Shown: positions 1 to 9,240, counted from the first letter of the stretch. The stretch is DNA of 64,000 nt from Methylobacterium sp. WL119 (GCF_008039875.1 NZ_VRUU01000003.1:95251-159250); one strand, 5' to 3'. Notes: generated by a model not told the origin, from the letters alone. A program made the numbers and translations.

Positions 1-1
1 G

Positions 2-904
2 GCCGGCACCACCGGGCTCGGCATCCGCGAGCGCCTGGAGCGCGACGGCAAGGTGATCCTGCGCAGCATCGCGCATGCCGACCGCAAGGATGCCGGCGTG
101 AAGCGGGCGCTGCTCGCCGAGGTCGACCTCGTGGTGCTCTGCCTGCCGGACGACGCCGCCCGCGAGACGGTGGCGCTCTGCGACGCGCTGCCCGGCGGCG
201 GCCCCCGCGTGCTCGATGCCAGCACCGCCCACCGCGTCGCGGCGGGCTGGACCTACGGCTTCGCCGAGATGGCCCCGGGGCAGGCGGAAGCGATCGCCGC
301 CGCGCGCCGGGTCGCCAACCCCGGCTGCTATCCCACCGGCGCGATCGCGCTGCTGCGGCCCCTGGTCGAGGGCGGCCTGATCCCGTCCGACTCCCCCGTC
401 AGCATCAACGCGGTCAGCGGCTACAGCGGCGGCGGCAAGAGCATGATCGAGGCCTACGAGGCCGGCTCCGCGGCCCCGTTCATGCTCTACGGCCTCGGCT
501 TCGCGCACAAGCACCTGCCGGAGACGCAGGCCTATTCCCGGCTCACCGCCCGGCCGATCTTCATCCCGTCCGTCGGCGCGTTCCGGCAGGGCATGCTGGT
601 CTCGATCCCGCTCCATCTCGACGCGTTGCCGGGCCGTCCGTCCGCCGGCGATCTCGAGGACGCGCTCGCGCGCTGGTACGCGGGGCAGGCGCTGGTGCAG
701 GTGGTGATCGGCGCCACCACCGGCGCGCACAAGGAGCAGATCGAGCCGGAGGCGTTGAACGACACCGACCGCCTCGAGTTGCGGGTGTTCGGCTCGGCCG
801 AGCACCGTCAGGCGGTGCTGGTCGCGCGCCTCGACAACCTCGGCAAGGGCGCCTCCGGGGCGGCGGTGCAGAACATCGGCCTGATGCTCGGGCTCGGCGC
901 CTGA
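2..904 (+). CDS. argC: N-acetyl-gamma-glutamyl-phosphate reductase, 5'-truncated by window edge
   Basis: Third enzyme of arginine biosynthesis: NADPH-dependent reduction of N-acetylglutamyl-5-phosphate to the semialdehyde, in the cytoplasm. The frame is already open at base 2 and reads [12 protein letters not shown], the end of the NAD(P)-binding glycine loop, so only the first few residues are missing. The catalytic cysteine lies in [10 protein letters not shown]. About 300 residues are present, which fits the shorter (type 2) ArgC family. It ends with LGLGA and TGA. argB follows on the same strand about 600 bp later, with one unrelated small gene between. The identity is secure; the true start lies outside the window. 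Confidence 0.95.
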   Translation, partial: AGTTGLGIRERLERDGKVILRSIAHADRKDAGVKRALLAEVDLVVLCLPDDAARETVALCDALPGGGPRVLDASTAHRVAAGWTYGFAEMAPGQAEAIAAARRVANPGCYPTGAIALLRPLVEGGLIPSDSPVSINAVSGYSGGGKSMIEAYEAGSAAPFMLYGLGFAHKHLPETQAYSRLTARPIFIPSVGAFRQGMLVSIPLHLDALPGRPSAGDLEDALARWYAGQALVQVVIGATTGAHKEQIEPEALNDTDRLELRVFGSAEHRQAVLVARLDNLGKGASGAAVQNIGLMLGLGA

Positions 905-979
905 GCCGCCATCCGGCGCATTGACGTGGCCCGACGGCCCGCGAACAATCGGGCATCGGCAACAGGAGACCGTTCCAGC

Positions 980-1450
980 ATGACCGAGACGCGCCCACCG
1001 CTGCCGCCGTTCGACGCCTTGTCCGCGGCGAAGAAGGCGCGCGGCGCCGAGGATGCCTGGAACACCCGCGATCCCGAGCGGGTGTCGCTCGCCTACACCC
1101 CCGACAGCTGGTGGCGGAACCGTTCCGAGTTCCTGACCGGGCGGCCGGCGATCGTCGCGTTCCTGACGCGCAAGTGGGAGCGCGAGCGCGAGTACCGCCT
1201 GATCAAGGAGGTCTGGGCCTTCCACGAGAACCGGATCGCGGCGCGCTTCGCCTACGAATGGCACGACGCGTCCGGGCAGTGGTTCCGCTCGCACGGCAAC
1301 GAGCAGTGGGAATTCACCGAAACGGGCCTGATGCGCCGCCGCGAGGCCAGCATCAACGACGTCGCGATCGACGCGTCCGAGCGCAAGTTCCACTGGCCGC
1401 AAGGACCGCGCCCGGCCGACCATCCGGGCCTGAGCGACCTCGGCCTGTGA
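980..1450 (+). CDS. DUF1348 family (NTF2-like) protein
   Basis: A 156-residue protein of the nuclear transport factor 2 fold, DUF1348 type. The run from about residue 18 ([14 protein letters not shown]) through [11 protein letters not shown] and LTRKWERE to FHWPQGPRP is the family pattern. The start at 980 is chosen because AGGAG sits at 964-968; a longer frame to 926 has no ribosome site. The family forms a small cone-shaped barrel, but the biochemical role is unknown. It sits between argC and argB without an obvious link to arginine synthesis. There is no signal peptide, so it is probably cytoplasmic. Confidence 0.85.
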   Translation: MTETRPPLPPFDALSAAKKARGAEDAWNTRDPERVSLAYTPDSWWRNRSEFLTGRPAIVAFLTRKWEREREYRLIKEVWAFHENRIAARFAYEWHDASGQWFRSHGNEQWEFTETGLMRRREASINDVAIDASERKFHWPQGPRPADHPGLSDLGL

Positions 1451-1514
1451 CCGCGTTTCGCGGTTCGCCCGCGTTCCTGTAGAAGCCCGCGCGTCGCGAT
1501 GCCGGCGCGAAAGG

Positions 1515-2414
1515 ATGCCGATGACCGAACTGCCCAACGTGCACGTCCGTGCCGAAGTCCTGGCCCAGGCGCTGCCCCACATGCAGCGCTACGACCAAGA
1601 GATCGTGGTCATCAAGTATGGCGGGCATGCCATGGGCGACGCTTCGGCGGCCGAGGACTTCGCCGAGGACATCGTGCTGCTCGAGCAGTCGGGCGTGAAG
1701 CCGATCGTCGTCCACGGCGGCGGCCCGCAGATCGGCCGGATGCTCGACCGGCTCGGCATCCAGTCCGAGTTCCGCGGCGGCCTTCGCGTCACCGACGAGG
1801 CCACCGTCGAGGTGGTCGAGATGGTTTTGGCCGGGTCGATCAACAAGCAGATCGTCGGCTGGATCTCGGCCGAGGGCGGCCGGGCGATCGGCCTGTGCGG
1901 CAAGGACGGGAACATGGTCCGCGCCAAGCGGGCGTCGAAGACCGTGATGGACCCCGAGAGCCGGGAGATGCAGACGGTGGACCTCGGCCTCGTCGGCGAG
2001 CCCGAGCATGTCGAGCGCGGCGTCCTCGACGCGGTGCTGAAGGCGGAGCTGATCCCGGTCCTGGCGCCGGTGGCGTACGGTGCCGACGGCAAGACCTATA
2101 ACGTCAACGCCGACACCTTCTCCGGCGCCATCGCCGGCGCGCTGCGGGCCAAGCGCCTGCTGCTGCTCACCGACGTGCCGGGGGTGCTCGACAAGGACAA
2201 GAACCTGATCCCGGAGCTGACGGTCGAGGATTGCCGGCGGTTGATCGCCGACGGCACCATCACCGGCGGCATGATCCCGAAGATCGAGACCTGCATCTAC
2301 GCGATCGACCAGGGCGTCGAGGCGGTCGTCATCCTCGACGGCAAGGTCAACCACGCGGTGCTGCTCGAGCTCTTCACCGATTACGGCGCCGGCACCCTGA
2401 TCCGCCGAAGCTGA
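1515..2414 (+). CDS. argB: acetylglutamate kinase
   Basis: Phosphorylates N-acetylglutamate with ATP in the second step of arginine synthesis. An amino acid kinase fold is visible: KYGGHAMGD near residue 34 is the phosphate-binding loop, [11 protein letters not shown] near residue 71 binds substrate, and [10 protein letters not shown] and GGMIPKIE are the later ATP-site motifs. The roughly 30-residue N-terminal helix before the first strand is the extension seen in arginine-inhibited hexameric ArgB proteins, so feedback inhibition is inferred. The start is either 1515 or the second Met at 1521. A GC hairpin follows at 2437-2463. Confidence 0.96.
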   Translation: MPMTELPNVHVRAEVLAQALPHMQRYDQEIVVIKYGGHAMGDASAAEDFAEDIVLLEQSGVKPIVVHGGGPQIGRMLDRLGIQSEFRGGLRVTDEATVEVVEMVLAGSINKQIVGWISAEGGRAIGLCGKDGNMVRAKRASKTVMDPESREMQTVDLGLVGEPEHVERGVLDAVLKAELIPVLAPVAYGADGKTYNVNADTFSGAIAGALRAKRLLLLTDVPGVLDKDKNLIPELTVEDCRRLIADGTITGGMIPKIETCIYAIDQGVEAVVILDGKVNHAVLLELFTDYGAGTLIRRS

Positions 2415-2436
2415 CGGACGAACGCACCATCGAAAG

Positions 2437-2463
2437 CGCCCGGGTCGTGCTTCGGCCCGGGCG
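2437..2463 (+). terminator. GC hairpin after argB
   Basis: The 8-bp arms CGCCCGGG and CCCGGGCG are perfect complements around an 11-base loop, 22 bp after the argB stop. There is no T tract, so it may be a weak or Rho-assisted terminator or an mRNA-stabilising hairpin. Confidence 0.4.
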
Positions 2464-2534
2464 ACCGCATCGCGCCCCGCGGTCATTTTCGGAGACCGGA
2501 CATCTCGAACAGAACCATACCCGGCGAGAGCCAC

Positions 2535-3248
2535 GTGACGGCCCCGGATGCGCGCGGCTTCGAGGCCGTCGACACCTGGGTGTTCGACCTCGACAACACC
2601 CTTTACCCGAGCGACGCCATGGTGTGGCCGCAGGTGGACGAGCGCATCACGCTGTTCGTGATGCAGCTCTACGGCCTCGACGGGCTCTCGGCGCGTGCGC
2701 TGCAGAAGTATTTCTACCACCGCTACGGCACGACGCTGAAGGCGCTGATGGTCGAGGAGAACGTCGACCCGCACGCCTTCCTCGACTTCGCCCACGACAT
2801 CGACCACGCGACGATCCGGCTCGACCCGGCTCTGGGCGACGCGATCGAGCGGCTGCCCGGGCGCAAGCTGATCCTCACGAACGGCTCCCGCAGGCACGCC
2901 GAGAACGTCGCGAAGAGCCTCGGCATCCTCGACCATTTCGAGGACGTGTTCGACATCGCCGCCGCCGACTTCGTGCCCAAGCCCGAGCGCGCGACCTACG
3001 AGCGTTTCCTCGCGCAGCATGCGGTCGACCCGACGCGGGCGGCCCTGTTCGAGGACATCGCCCGCAACCTCGCGGTGCCCCACCAGATGGGGATGGCCAC
3101 CGTCCTGGTGGTTCCGGCCGCGATCGACCCCTACCGCGAGGCGTTCGAGCAGGAGGCGGTGCGGGAGGTGCATATCGACCACATCACCAACGACCTCGCC
3201 GGCTTCCTGCGCAGCTGCGTCCTCCCGGTGGCGAAGGACGCCGCGTGA
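2535..3248 (+). CDS. HAD-family pyrimidine 5'-nucleotidase
   Basis: A 237-residue haloacid dehalogenase phosphatase of the SDT1-like pyrimidine 5'-nucleotidase subfamily, predicted to dephosphorylate nucleoside monophosphates. The nucleophile and general acid are Asp18 and Asp20 in VFDLDNTLYP; motif II is LILTNGS; motif III includes KPERATYERF and the acidic FEDIARNL. The insert YFYHRYGTTLKALM after motif I forms the helical cap. Its TGA overlaps the GTG of the next gene (GTGA at 3245-3248), indicating translational coupling. The family is certain; the exact substrate is inferred. Confidence 0.9.
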   Translation: MTAPDARGFEAVDTWVFDLDNTLYPSDAMVWPQVDERITLFVMQLYGLDGLSARALQKYFYHRYGTTLKALMVEENVDPHAFLDFAHDIDHATIRLDPALGDAIERLPGRKLILTNGSRRHAENVAKSLGILDHFEDVFDIAAADFVPKPERATYERFLAQHAVDPTRAALFEDIARNLAVPHQMGMATVLVVPAAIDPYREAFEQEAVREVHIDHITNDLAGFLRSCVLPVAKDAA

Positions 3249-3649
3249 GCCTCGCCGCCGCCAAGGCGCCGAGCCTCGCCGAGATCGAGGATCTGGCCCA
3301 GGCGGCCTTCGCCGCGCTGCCGGCGGAATTCCGGGCTCTGGCGAAGGACGTCCGCATCGTCGTCGACGATTTTCCCGACGACGATACGCTGACCGAAATG
3401 GCGTGCGACTCGGAGTTCGACCTGCTCGGCCTGTTCCGCGGCATCGGGCTGGCCCAGGCGGGCGAGACCGTGACGGGCCAGATGCCGAACACGGTCTGGC
3501 TCTATCGCCGGCCGCTGCTGGATTACTGGGCCGAGCACGACGAGACGCTCGGCCACCTCGTCGCCCACGTCCTGATCCACGAGATCGGCCACCATGTCGG
3601 GCTCTCGGACGCCGACATGGCCGGCATCGAGGCGGCGGCCGACCTCTGA
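3245..3649 (+). CDS. minimal zincin-like metallopeptidase
   Basis: A 134-residue protein of the metallopeptidase/DUF1025 family. The zinc-binding motif HEIGHHVGLSD begins near residue 112 and supplies two His ligands, the catalytic Glu and a third ligand, and the protein ends 13 residues later. The upstream part contains the family pattern LLGLFRGI and PNTVWLYRRPLLDYW. The start is GTG at 3245, overlapping the stop of the nucleotidase gene; a much longer frame upstream is antisense-style shadow. These are small cytoplasmic proteins of unknown substrate. The coupling to the HAD gene suggests co-expression. Confidence 0.88.
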   Translation: MSLAAAKAPSLAEIEDLAQAAFAALPAEFRALAKDVRIVVDDFPDDDTLTEMACDSEFDLLGLFRGIGLAQAGETVTGQMPNTVWLYRRPLLDYWAEHDETLGHLVAHVLIHEIGHHVGLSDADMAGIEAAADL

Positions 3650-3653
3650 CCCG

Positions 3654-4898
3654 TCAGGCGCGCGGCGGCTCGCCCGGCGTCGGCAGCTTAAGGCGGCTGA
3701 CCTTCGGGCGCCGCGTGCGGAACTGGCCGCGCTCGATCGCGACGAAGACCAGGATGGTGATGGCGAGCGTCGTCAGCCACCACACCACCGTGAGCCCGAC
3801 GCCGATGCAGGCGATGGTGAAGGCGGCGGCGAAGCCCGCCATCGCCCCGGGAACCAGCAGCGGCACGTCGCGGCCCGCCCGGCGGATCGAGGCGTAGAGG
3901 GCGAAGGCGGCGGCGAGCGCCCCGACGACGCCGAGCTCGTACCACATGGCGAACAGCGCCGTGCTCGGGGCGTTCACCGGGATCAACCCGAAGACCCGGC
4001 CGCGCAGCGCCGTCTCGAAGCCGTGGCCGGTGATCAGCCGGACCGGCTCGGTGGTCACGATCCGCTGCCAGCTCTTCAGCGTCAGCACGCCGGGGCTGAG
4101 CGGCCCGAACAGGGCGGCGCCGATCGGTCGCGCCAGGAACGGCAGCAGCGGCGCCACGGCGAGCAGGCCGGCGGCCAGGCCCGCGGTGAGGCCGACGCCG
4201 AGGCGCGGCCGGAAGCTCGTCACGGCGAAGGCGAGGGCGCCGATCGCCAGGGCCGCGATCTGCCCGACGTTCGGGGAGACCGCCAGCGCCACGGCGACCA
4301 CCACGGCGAGGCCCAGCGCCTCGCGGTCGCGCCGGCGCGAGCGCAGCCACGCCACCGAGGGCCAGAGCAGCAAGGCCAGGAGGGTGAGGCCGCGATCGAG
4401 CGCGTTGTCGTCGTCGGGCACGCCGCGCATCAGGGTGTCGCCGAACAGGCCGAGCACGATGGCGACGATCGCCGCCGCGGTGACGCCGAGCGGCAGCAGG
4501 TAGAGGTTGGCCGAGCGCATCCGGTCCGGCAGCGCCATGTAGCCGGCGAGCGTCAGCAGGATCGTCGCGACGAGGTTGGCGAAGCGCTCGGAGGCGGCGC
4601 CGGGGAACGGCGTCCAGACCAGCGACAGCGCCATCCACACCAGCACGAGCAGGCCGGCGAGGAAGGCCGGCGCGCGCAGCAGCCGGGCGCTGCCCGACAG
4701 CAGCGGGCGCTGGCGCCCGTCGATGGCGCTGGCGATGATCAGCAGCGCGACCGCGATCGGGGCGAGGATCACCGTGGCGCGGCGCGCCACCTGCGCCACC
4801 ACCGGCACGATCACGAACAGCCCGAAGAACCCGACGCGGCGCAGGAGCGCGGCCGCATCGAGCGCCGGGTCGATCGTCTGGGTGGATGGGCGCGCCAT
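3654..4898 (-). CDS. O-antigen ligase-like polytopic membrane protein
   Basis: A 414-residue inner-membrane protein with about ten hydrophobic segments. The region ITGHGFETALRGR followed by VNAPSTALFAMWYELGVVGAL resembles the periplasmic-loop and following helix signature of the Wzy/WaaL O-antigen polymerase-ligase superfamily. Members transfer or polymerise lipid-linked glycans at the periplasmic face. There is no sugar-related neighbour here, so the glycan is unknown. It is convergent with the metallopeptidase gene, with a 4-bp gap between stops. The superfamily call is fair; ligase versus polymerase cannot be decided. Confidence 0.7.
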   Translation of the reverse strand: MARPSTQTIDPALDAAALLRRVGFFGLFVIVPVVAQVARRATVILAPIAVALLIIASAIDGRQRPLLSGSARLLRAPAFLAGLLVLVWMALSLVWTPFPGAASERFANLVATILLTLAGYMALPDRMRSANLYLLPLGVTAAAIVAIVLGLFGDTLMRGVPDDDNALDRGLTLLALLLWPSVAWLRSRRRDREALGLAVVVAVALAVSPNVGQIAALAIGALAFAVTSFRPRLGVGLTAGLAAGLLAVAPLLPFLARPIGAALFGPLSPGVLTLKSWQRIVTTEPVRLITGHGFETALRGRVFGLIPVNAPSTALFAMWYELGVVGALAAAFALYASIRRAGRDVPLLVPGAMAGFAAAFTIACIGVGLTVVWWLTTLAITILVFVAIERGQFRTRRPKVSRLKLPTPGEPPRA

Positions 4899-5034
4899 GG
4901 TGCGACTCGAAACCAGCGTGACGGCGACGTGCCCGGGAAACCCGGCCTCGCCCGTCCTTGCCTTCCCGCTTAAGCAAGCCGCGCGCTAGGGGCTGTAGAC
5001 GCCCGGCCACACAGGGGCGCCGACGTCGCCCGCC

Positions 5035-5559
5035 TCAGGCGGTCGTGACCTCCGTCTGCGGCCGGCGGCGGACCACGCGGCGACCGACGTCGGACAGCAC
5101 GCGCCAGCCGCCCCAGGCGGCGAGGAACCCGAGCAGCCCGGCCACCACCCCGTCCGTCGTGGTCGGCAGCGCCGGTTCGTAATCCTGGTAGGTGGCGCGG
5201 GCGAGCGGCACGTCCGGGTCGCGGATCACGGCGGCGAGCCGCCCGAGCGGGCTCATGGCCGAGGCCAGCGCCTGCTGCTGCGCCGAAAGCCGGGCGAGCC
5301 GCTCGATGTCGTAGCGCGCCGCCTCGCCCCGCCGCGCGATCAGGGTGTCGGGGTTGGTGCGAAGCCGGTCGACCGCCCCGTCGCGGGTGTTGCCGGTGGC
5401 CTTGGCGTCGGAATCGAGCGTCGCGATCTCGCGCTTCAGCTCGTCGAGGGCGCCGCCGAGGCGCTGGGCGTATTGCTGGGCGAATTCGGGGCCCTGCGCC
5501 GCCAGCCCGCCGCCGAGGAGGCCGAGCGCCAGACCGAGGGTGCGGAAGACACGAAACAC
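5035..5559 (-). CDS. DUF2937 family membrane protein
   Basis: A 174-residue protein with an N-terminal hydrophobic segment (LGLALGLLGGGLAAQ), an alpha-helical periplasmic region rich in charged residues (ELKREIATLDSDAKATG, LARLSAQQQALASAMSPLGR) and a C-terminal membrane segment (GVVAGLLGFLAAWGGWRV), which is the DUF2937 architecture. The GTG start at 5559 is preferred because GACGAGG lies about 7 bases upstream; the open frame extends further but without a ribosome site. Function is unknown. It lies just downstream of the WD40 gene on the same strand. Confidence 0.75.
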   Translation of the reverse strand: MFRVFRTLGLALGLLGGGLAAQGPEFAQQYAQRLGGALDELKREIATLDSDAKATGNTRDGAVDRLRTNPDTLIARRGEAARYDIERLARLSAQQQALASAMSPLGRLAAVIRDPDVPLARATYQDYEPALPTTTDGVVAGLLGFLAAWGGWRVLSDVGRRVVRRRPQTEVTTA

Positions 5560-5630
5560 GGCATCGCCTCGTCGAAATGGTCGTTGCAGAAGAGCACGGC
5601 GACGGCGGCAGTTCCAGAACCCGGTCGGAT

Positions 5631-6632
5631 TCAGGCCGGCAGGGTCAGCAGGCCCGCCGCGCCGTCGACGCATCCGAAGGCCAGCCGCCCGCCCTTCGCG
5701 TCCCAGGCGAGCGCCGAGATCGCGCTGCCCTTCACCGCCGGGCGGACCAGCAGCTCCGAGGCGTCGGTGAAGCGCACGAGCAGGATGCAGCCGTCCTCGT
5801 AGCCCATCGCCAGCACCAGGGCCTTGGGGTGGAACGCGACGCGCGAGACGCGGGCCGGGCGCACCCCGCACTCCCGCGGGGCCTTGCCGGTCGGGCCCTC
5901 CTTCGAATCGAACGGCCAGACGATCGCGGCCTCCGCGCCGCTGGTGGCGAGCCAGTGCCCGTCCGACGACCACGACACCGAGCGCACCTTGGCCGGGTAG
6001 CCGGACATCCGCATGTGGCCGCGGTCCGGCTGCAGGCGCCAGCCGTGCAGCGCGTTCTCCTGCATGGTCGAGACGACGAAGCGCCCGTCGGGCGACCACG
6101 TCACGTCGATGTGCGAGCCCTTCCACTCGACCATCTCGGCCGGGGTCTCGTGGTTCGGGTACCAGAGCGAGACGCCGTTGTAGTGCGACGCCGCGAGCCG
6201 GTAGCCCTTCGGGGCGAAGGCGAGGCCGCGGGCGGTGGAGGGGGCGGTGAGGGTCCGCTCGCGCCCCTTGGCGTCGCGGGCGACCACGCTGCGCCCGGCG
6301 GCGTAGGCGACCGACCCGTCGGGGTGCAGCGCCAGCGCATCGATCCAGGCGCCGCCCTTGGCGGTGGCGACCTCGGACAGGGTGCCGTCGGCCCCGATCG
6401 CCACGACGCGCCCGTCGTCGCCGCCGGTGACGAGGCGGTTAGCATCGCCGGCGGCAGCGAGGATGCCGGCCTCGGGATGGGCGGCGAGGCGGCTCGAGGT
6501 GCCGTCGCGGCTCAGGACGATCGTGCCGTCGCCGAGCGCCAGCAGCAGCGCGTCCTTCACGAAGTGCGCGGCGACGACGTGGGCGCCCGCCTCGATCGGC
6601 GCGACGTGGGTGGTCAGCGAGGTGTTGCTCAT
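5631..6632 (-). CDS. WD40 repeat protein
   Basis: A 333-residue predicted beta-propeller. Recurrent blades are visible: LVTGGDDGRVVAIG, LALHPDGSVAYAAG, VTWSPDGRFVVST, VSWSSDGHWLATSG, VAFHPKALVLAMGY and LAWDAKGGRLAFG. There is no signal peptide, transmembrane segment or enzymatic domain, so it is likely a cytoplasmic scaffold. Bacterial proteins of this size and make-up occur widely in Rhizobiales without an assigned role. It is upstream of the DUF2937 gene and downstream of the DUF1275 gene, all on the minus strand. Confidence 0.8.
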   Translation of the reverse strand: MSNTSLTTHVAPIEAGAHVVAAHFVKDALLLALGDGTIVLSRDGTSSRLAAHPEAGILAAAGDANRLVTGGDDGRVVAIGADGTLSEVATAKGGAWIDALALHPDGSVAYAAGRSVVARDAKGRERTLTAPSTARGLAFAPKGYRLAASHYNGVSLWYPNHETPAEMVEWKGSHIDVTWSPDGRFVVSTMQENALHGWRLQPDRGHMRMSGYPAKVRSVSWSSDGHWLATSGAEAAIVWPFDSKEGPTGKAPRECGVRPARVSRVAFHPKALVLAMGYEDGCILLVRFTDASELLVRPAVKGSAISALAWDAKGGRLAFGCVDGAAGLLTLPA

Positions 6633-6681
6633 CGGGCGACTCGATCGGAACGAAGGCGGACAGGACGGGTGCGGAACGGGA

Positions 6682-7356
6682 TCAGGCGGCGGGCGGCTCG
6701 GGCATCATCGCGCGGTGGCGGAGCGCGAAGATCGCGGCGACCAGCGCGAGAACGCCCGATATCGCCGCCGGGATCACCAGGGCATAGAGGTCGAGGCGGG
6801 CATAGGCCACGGCGCCGGCGAGGGCGCCGACTAGGAGGGCGGCCCAGACCGCCCCGTCCCCGACCCAGCCGAAGGGCGGCCCGGTGCGGGTGAGCGCCTG
6901 CGCGATCTTCTGCCCGAGGCTGAACAGCGCCCCGGTGACGAAGGTGGTGCCGGCGCGAAACCCCTTCACCTGCGCCAGCACGGCGTTCTGCGAGCCCATC
7001 GCCACCGCCATGAAGAACGAGGCGATGCCGAGCTCCGGGATCGCGAGGCCGACGCCGAGGGCGGCCAGGATCAGCAAGGCCTCGTAGCCGAGCACCGCCG
7101 GCGTCGCCCAGGGGAAGGGGACCAGGATCGACAGCCCGCTGCCAAGGACCGCGCCGGCGAGGAACCCGCCGATCAGGACCGCCGGCAGCACCACGTGCGC
7201 GAAGTCGGCGTGCCCGAGGAAGACCGAGAGCTGCGTGGTGTTGCCGCTCATAAACGAGGTGTAGAGGCCGCCGAGGCGCACGAAGCCGAGGGCGTCGACG
7301 TATCCAGCGAGCGCCGTCAGCACGAGGCCGGTGCCGAGCTGCCAGGACCGGCTCAC
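6682..7356 (-). CDS. YoaK/DUF1275 family membrane protein
   Basis: A 224-residue inner-membrane protein of the DUF1275 (YoaK) family with about six membrane segments. Diagnostic are the opening LTALAGYVDALGFVRLGGLYTSFMSGN and SQNAVLAQVKGFRAGTTFVTGAL in the middle; I split them only as landmarks. Family members are suspected small-molecule transporters but lack a confirmed substrate. A 207-bp gap to the divergent response regulator gene holds candidate promoters for both. Confidence 0.85.
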   Translation of the reverse strand: MSRSWQLGTGLVLTALAGYVDALGFVRLGGLYTSFMSGNTTQLSVFLGHADFAHVVLPAVLIGGFLAGAVLGSGLSILVPFPWATPAVLGYEALLILAALGVGLAIPELGIASFFMAVAMGSQNAVLAQVKGFRAGTTFVTGALFSLGQKIAQALTRTGPPFGWVGDGAVWAALLVGALAGAVAYARLDLYALVIPAAISGVLALVAAIFALRHRAMMPEPPAA

Positions 7357-7479
7357 GAAACCCGATCCGGTGCGCGTTCCGTCAACACTCGGTTAACCAT
7401 TCCCAGCGCCTCGTCCAGGGGCGGGCGGGCAGGGTTAAGGCTTCGCTCACCAAACCTCGGCAATTCGATGCAATCACGG

Positions 7480-7505
7480 CGAACGCCGGAGCACAGGGCC
7501 CCGTT
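7480..7505 (+). promoter_or_regulatory. near-consensus EcfG-type promoter upstream of response regulator
   Basis: CGAAC at 7480-7484, 17 bases, then CGTT at 7502-7505. This differs from the alphaproteobacterial EcfG consensus GGAAC-N16/17-CGTT only in the first base. The response regulator ATG is 58 bp downstream. Confidence 0.35.
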
Positions 7506-7563
7506 GGTCTTGCGATCCGGCTGCGGGACCTTCGTTCCGCGCCGGGTGAGTTGGAGTTGCGTC

Positions 7564-7989
7564 ATGATGTCCTTCGCCTGCGCCGCCATCGGCCTGCCGA
7601 GCTACCTCGACCGCGCGCCCACCACCGTCCTGGTGGTGGAGGACGAGCCGTTCGTCTGCGAACTGGCGGCGGAGGCGCTGCTCGACGAGGGCTACCGCGT
7701 CCTGACCGCCGCGGATGCCTGGGAAGCCGAGGCGATCCTCGCCCGGGAGACCGTCGATCTGCTCTTCACCGATATCGATCTCGCCCGCAACACGAACGGG
7801 ATCACGCTGGCGCGGGCCGCCCGGGCGCATTGCCCCTCGCTCCCGGTGGTCTACACCTCCGGCGGCCGCGCCTGCCTCTCGCAGGGCGAGGCCGTCCCCG
7901 AATCGATCTTCGTGCCGAAACCCTATCGACCGAGCCAGCTGGTCGCGCTCACGAACGACATCCTGCGCAGCCACGCCCACCACGCCTGA
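7564..7989 (+). CDS. receiver-only response regulator
   Basis: A 141-residue protein consisting of one REC domain with no output domain. The acidic pair is Asp27-Glu28 in VVEDEP, the likely phospho-acceptor is Asp70 in LLFTDIDL, and the conserved Lys is in FVPKPYRP. It closely resembles the receiver found at the C-terminus of hybrid kinases in this lineage, such as the one at 26.7-29.1 kb. Such proteins act as phosphorelay intermediates or phosphate sinks. ATG 7564 is used because the REC fold starts soon after; the frame upstream is open but lacks similarity. No cognate kinase is adjacent. Confidence 0.85.
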   Translation: MMSFACAAIGLPSYLDRAPTTVLVVEDEPFVCELAAEALLDEGYRVLTAADAWEAEAILARETVDLLFTDIDLARNTNGITLARAARAHCPSLPVVYTSGGRACLSQGEAVPESIFVPKPYRPSQLVALTNDILRSHAHHA

Positions 7990-8028
7990 TCCCGATCCCT
8001 CGACGCACGACGCCCGGAACCCTGACGC

Positions 8029-8394
8029 ATGCGCCTCGCTCACGCCGCCCTCCTGATGCTCGCCGCCGGCCTCGCCACGCCGGTCGAAGCCGCCTGCGAC
8101 GTGAAGGGCGCCAAGATCGAGGAGACGATCGCCCGGAAGAGCGAGCTGCAGGAAGCCGCCAACAAGCAGACGGTGCGCGACCTGCGCACGCTGCGCGACG
8201 CGGCGATCGTGCTCGAAACCTATTCCTACGTCACCGAGTGCGAGCGCGTTCTGGAGATCGTGAAGACCCTGGCCGCCGACCCAGAAAAGACGATCGAGAA
8301 GGGCGACACCGACGAGGAGAAGGCCGAGGACCTGCAGGAGGCGCGCAAGCCCAAGCCCGCCTTGGAGCCGGCCGCGCCGGCCAAGCCCAAATGA
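8029..8394 (+). CDS. secreted hypothetical protein
   Basis: A 121-residue protein with a classic signal peptide (MRLAHAALLMLAAGLATPVEA, cleavage after A21, then ACDVKG). The mature part is helical and charged, has two cysteines (ACDVKG and VTECERV) that could form a disulfide, and ends in a Lys/Pro/Ala-rich tail (PKPALEPAAPAKPK). It is probably periplasmic. I do not recognise a named family. It starts 39 bp after the response regulator, so co-transcription is possible. Confidence 0.7.
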   Translation: MRLAHAALLMLAAGLATPVEAACDVKGAKIEETIARKSELQEAANKQTVRDLRTLRDAAIVLETYSYVTECERVLEIVKTLAADPEKTIEKGDTDEEKAEDLQEARKPKPALEPAAPAKPK

Positions 8395-8447
8395 CTAAGC
8401 CCAAATGATCACGCCCACATGATGGGGAAGCCCGGGTCGGTCCGCCT

Positions 8448-8804
8448 CTACCAGCCGAACCGCGCGATCCGGGCGAGCTGCGCCTTGCCGGCGGCCTCGT
8501 CCCGGCCGAGGAGCGCGACCCGCTCGGACAAGCCGTAGGCGGTCGGCGAGAACGGCAGCGACAGCAGCACGACGCCCTCGGTCCGCGATCGGTTCACCGA
8601 GGCGATCAGGCAGGCGATCACGGGATCGTCCTCGGGCGCGCCGACGCAGTCGGCCCGCGGGCTGCCGAACAGCGGCCGGTTCGGCAGCGTCAGCTGGATC
8701 GTGGTGCCGCCGCGCCGGTCGGGGGCCGGCGGCAGGCTGTAGCTGCGCACGAACAGGGCCGGGACCAGCACCAGCAGCGCCAGGACGACGAGAGCCTTGC
8801 GCAT
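8448..8804 (-). CDS. hypothetical membrane-anchored or secreted protein
   Basis: A 118-residue protein with an N-terminal hydrophobic stretch (ALVVLALLVLVPALFV) that could be a signal anchor, then a region with two cysteines (DCVGAPEDDPVIACL). It shows no recognised domain. It is tightly linked to the 75-residue gene upstream (4-bp gap), suggesting a two-gene operon on the minus strand. The cysteine pair and export signal suggest a periplasmic location. Confidence 0.6.
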   Translation of the reverse strand: MRKALVVLALLVLVPALFVRSYSLPPAPDRRGGTTIQLTLPNRPLFGSPRADCVGAPEDDPVIACLIASVNRSRTEGVVLLSLPFSPTAYGLSERVALLGRDEAAGKAQLARIARFGW

Positions 8805-8808
8805 GGCC

Positions 8809-9036
8809 TCAGCCCGGCTCGTCGAAGCGGCTGCGGAAGAACACCTCGCGCCCGGCGCCGTCGATCACCCGGACCGCCTCCGCCGGCCCGCCCGAACGCT
8901 GCGGGACGCGGGCGCGGGCGAACAGGCGCAAGGCGCGTTCCTGCGCGCCCTCGAGCCCGGCGCTGCGCACCGAGATCCGCGTCTGGACGTCGCCCGGCTC
9001 GGGGCCGAGGACTTCGATGTGAAAGGTCTCGCGCAC
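8809..9036 (-). CDS. small hypothetical protein
   Basis: A 75-residue soluble protein, MRETFHIEVLGPEP..., with alternating hydrophobic strands and no signal peptide. Codon positions show the strong third-position GC of neighbouring genes. It lies 4 bp upstream of the exported 118-residue protein gene, likely in one operon. Its family is not recognised. Confidence 0.55.
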   Translation of the reverse strand: MRETFHIEVLGPEPGDVQTRISVRSAGLEGAQERALRLFARARVPQRSGGPAEAVRVIDGAGREVFFRSRFDEPG

Positions 9037-9092
9037 CGCCGTGCCTCTGCCCTAACTCGGACGCATCGTCCACCGTCGCGAGACCTTAGCCC

Positions 9093-9236
9093 GTGAGCCC
9101 ACTCAAGATCGCCGCCGCGGTCGCCGTCTGCGCCCTGCTGTTCTGGCTCGGCCTGCGCATCACCCGTGTGATGGTCGACCTCGGCATCCGCGCCGGGCAT
9201 GCCGAGGCGCGCCGGCGCGAGGAGGAGGAGCGCTGA
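9093..9236 (+). CDS. small single-pass membrane protein
   Basis: A 47-codon reading frame from GTG 9093: an N-terminal membrane helix (IAAAVAVCALLFWLGLRI) followed by a strongly charged tail (HAEARRREEEER). It fills the gap between the divergent 9036 gene and convergent selO and has proper third-position GC. No ribosome site stands out. It is below usual annotation cut-offs, so call it plausible rather than certain. Confidence 0.45.
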   Translation: MSPLKIAAAVAVCALLFWLGLRITRVMVDLGIRAGHAEARRREEEER

Positions 9237-9240
9237 GCCC

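Noticed and set aside
1353..3182. A 609-codon minus-strand open frame across argB and the nucleotidase gene
   Set aside because: Composition (His/Asp/Arg/Val low complexity) is a shadow of the true plus-strand genes; no domain or ribosome site.
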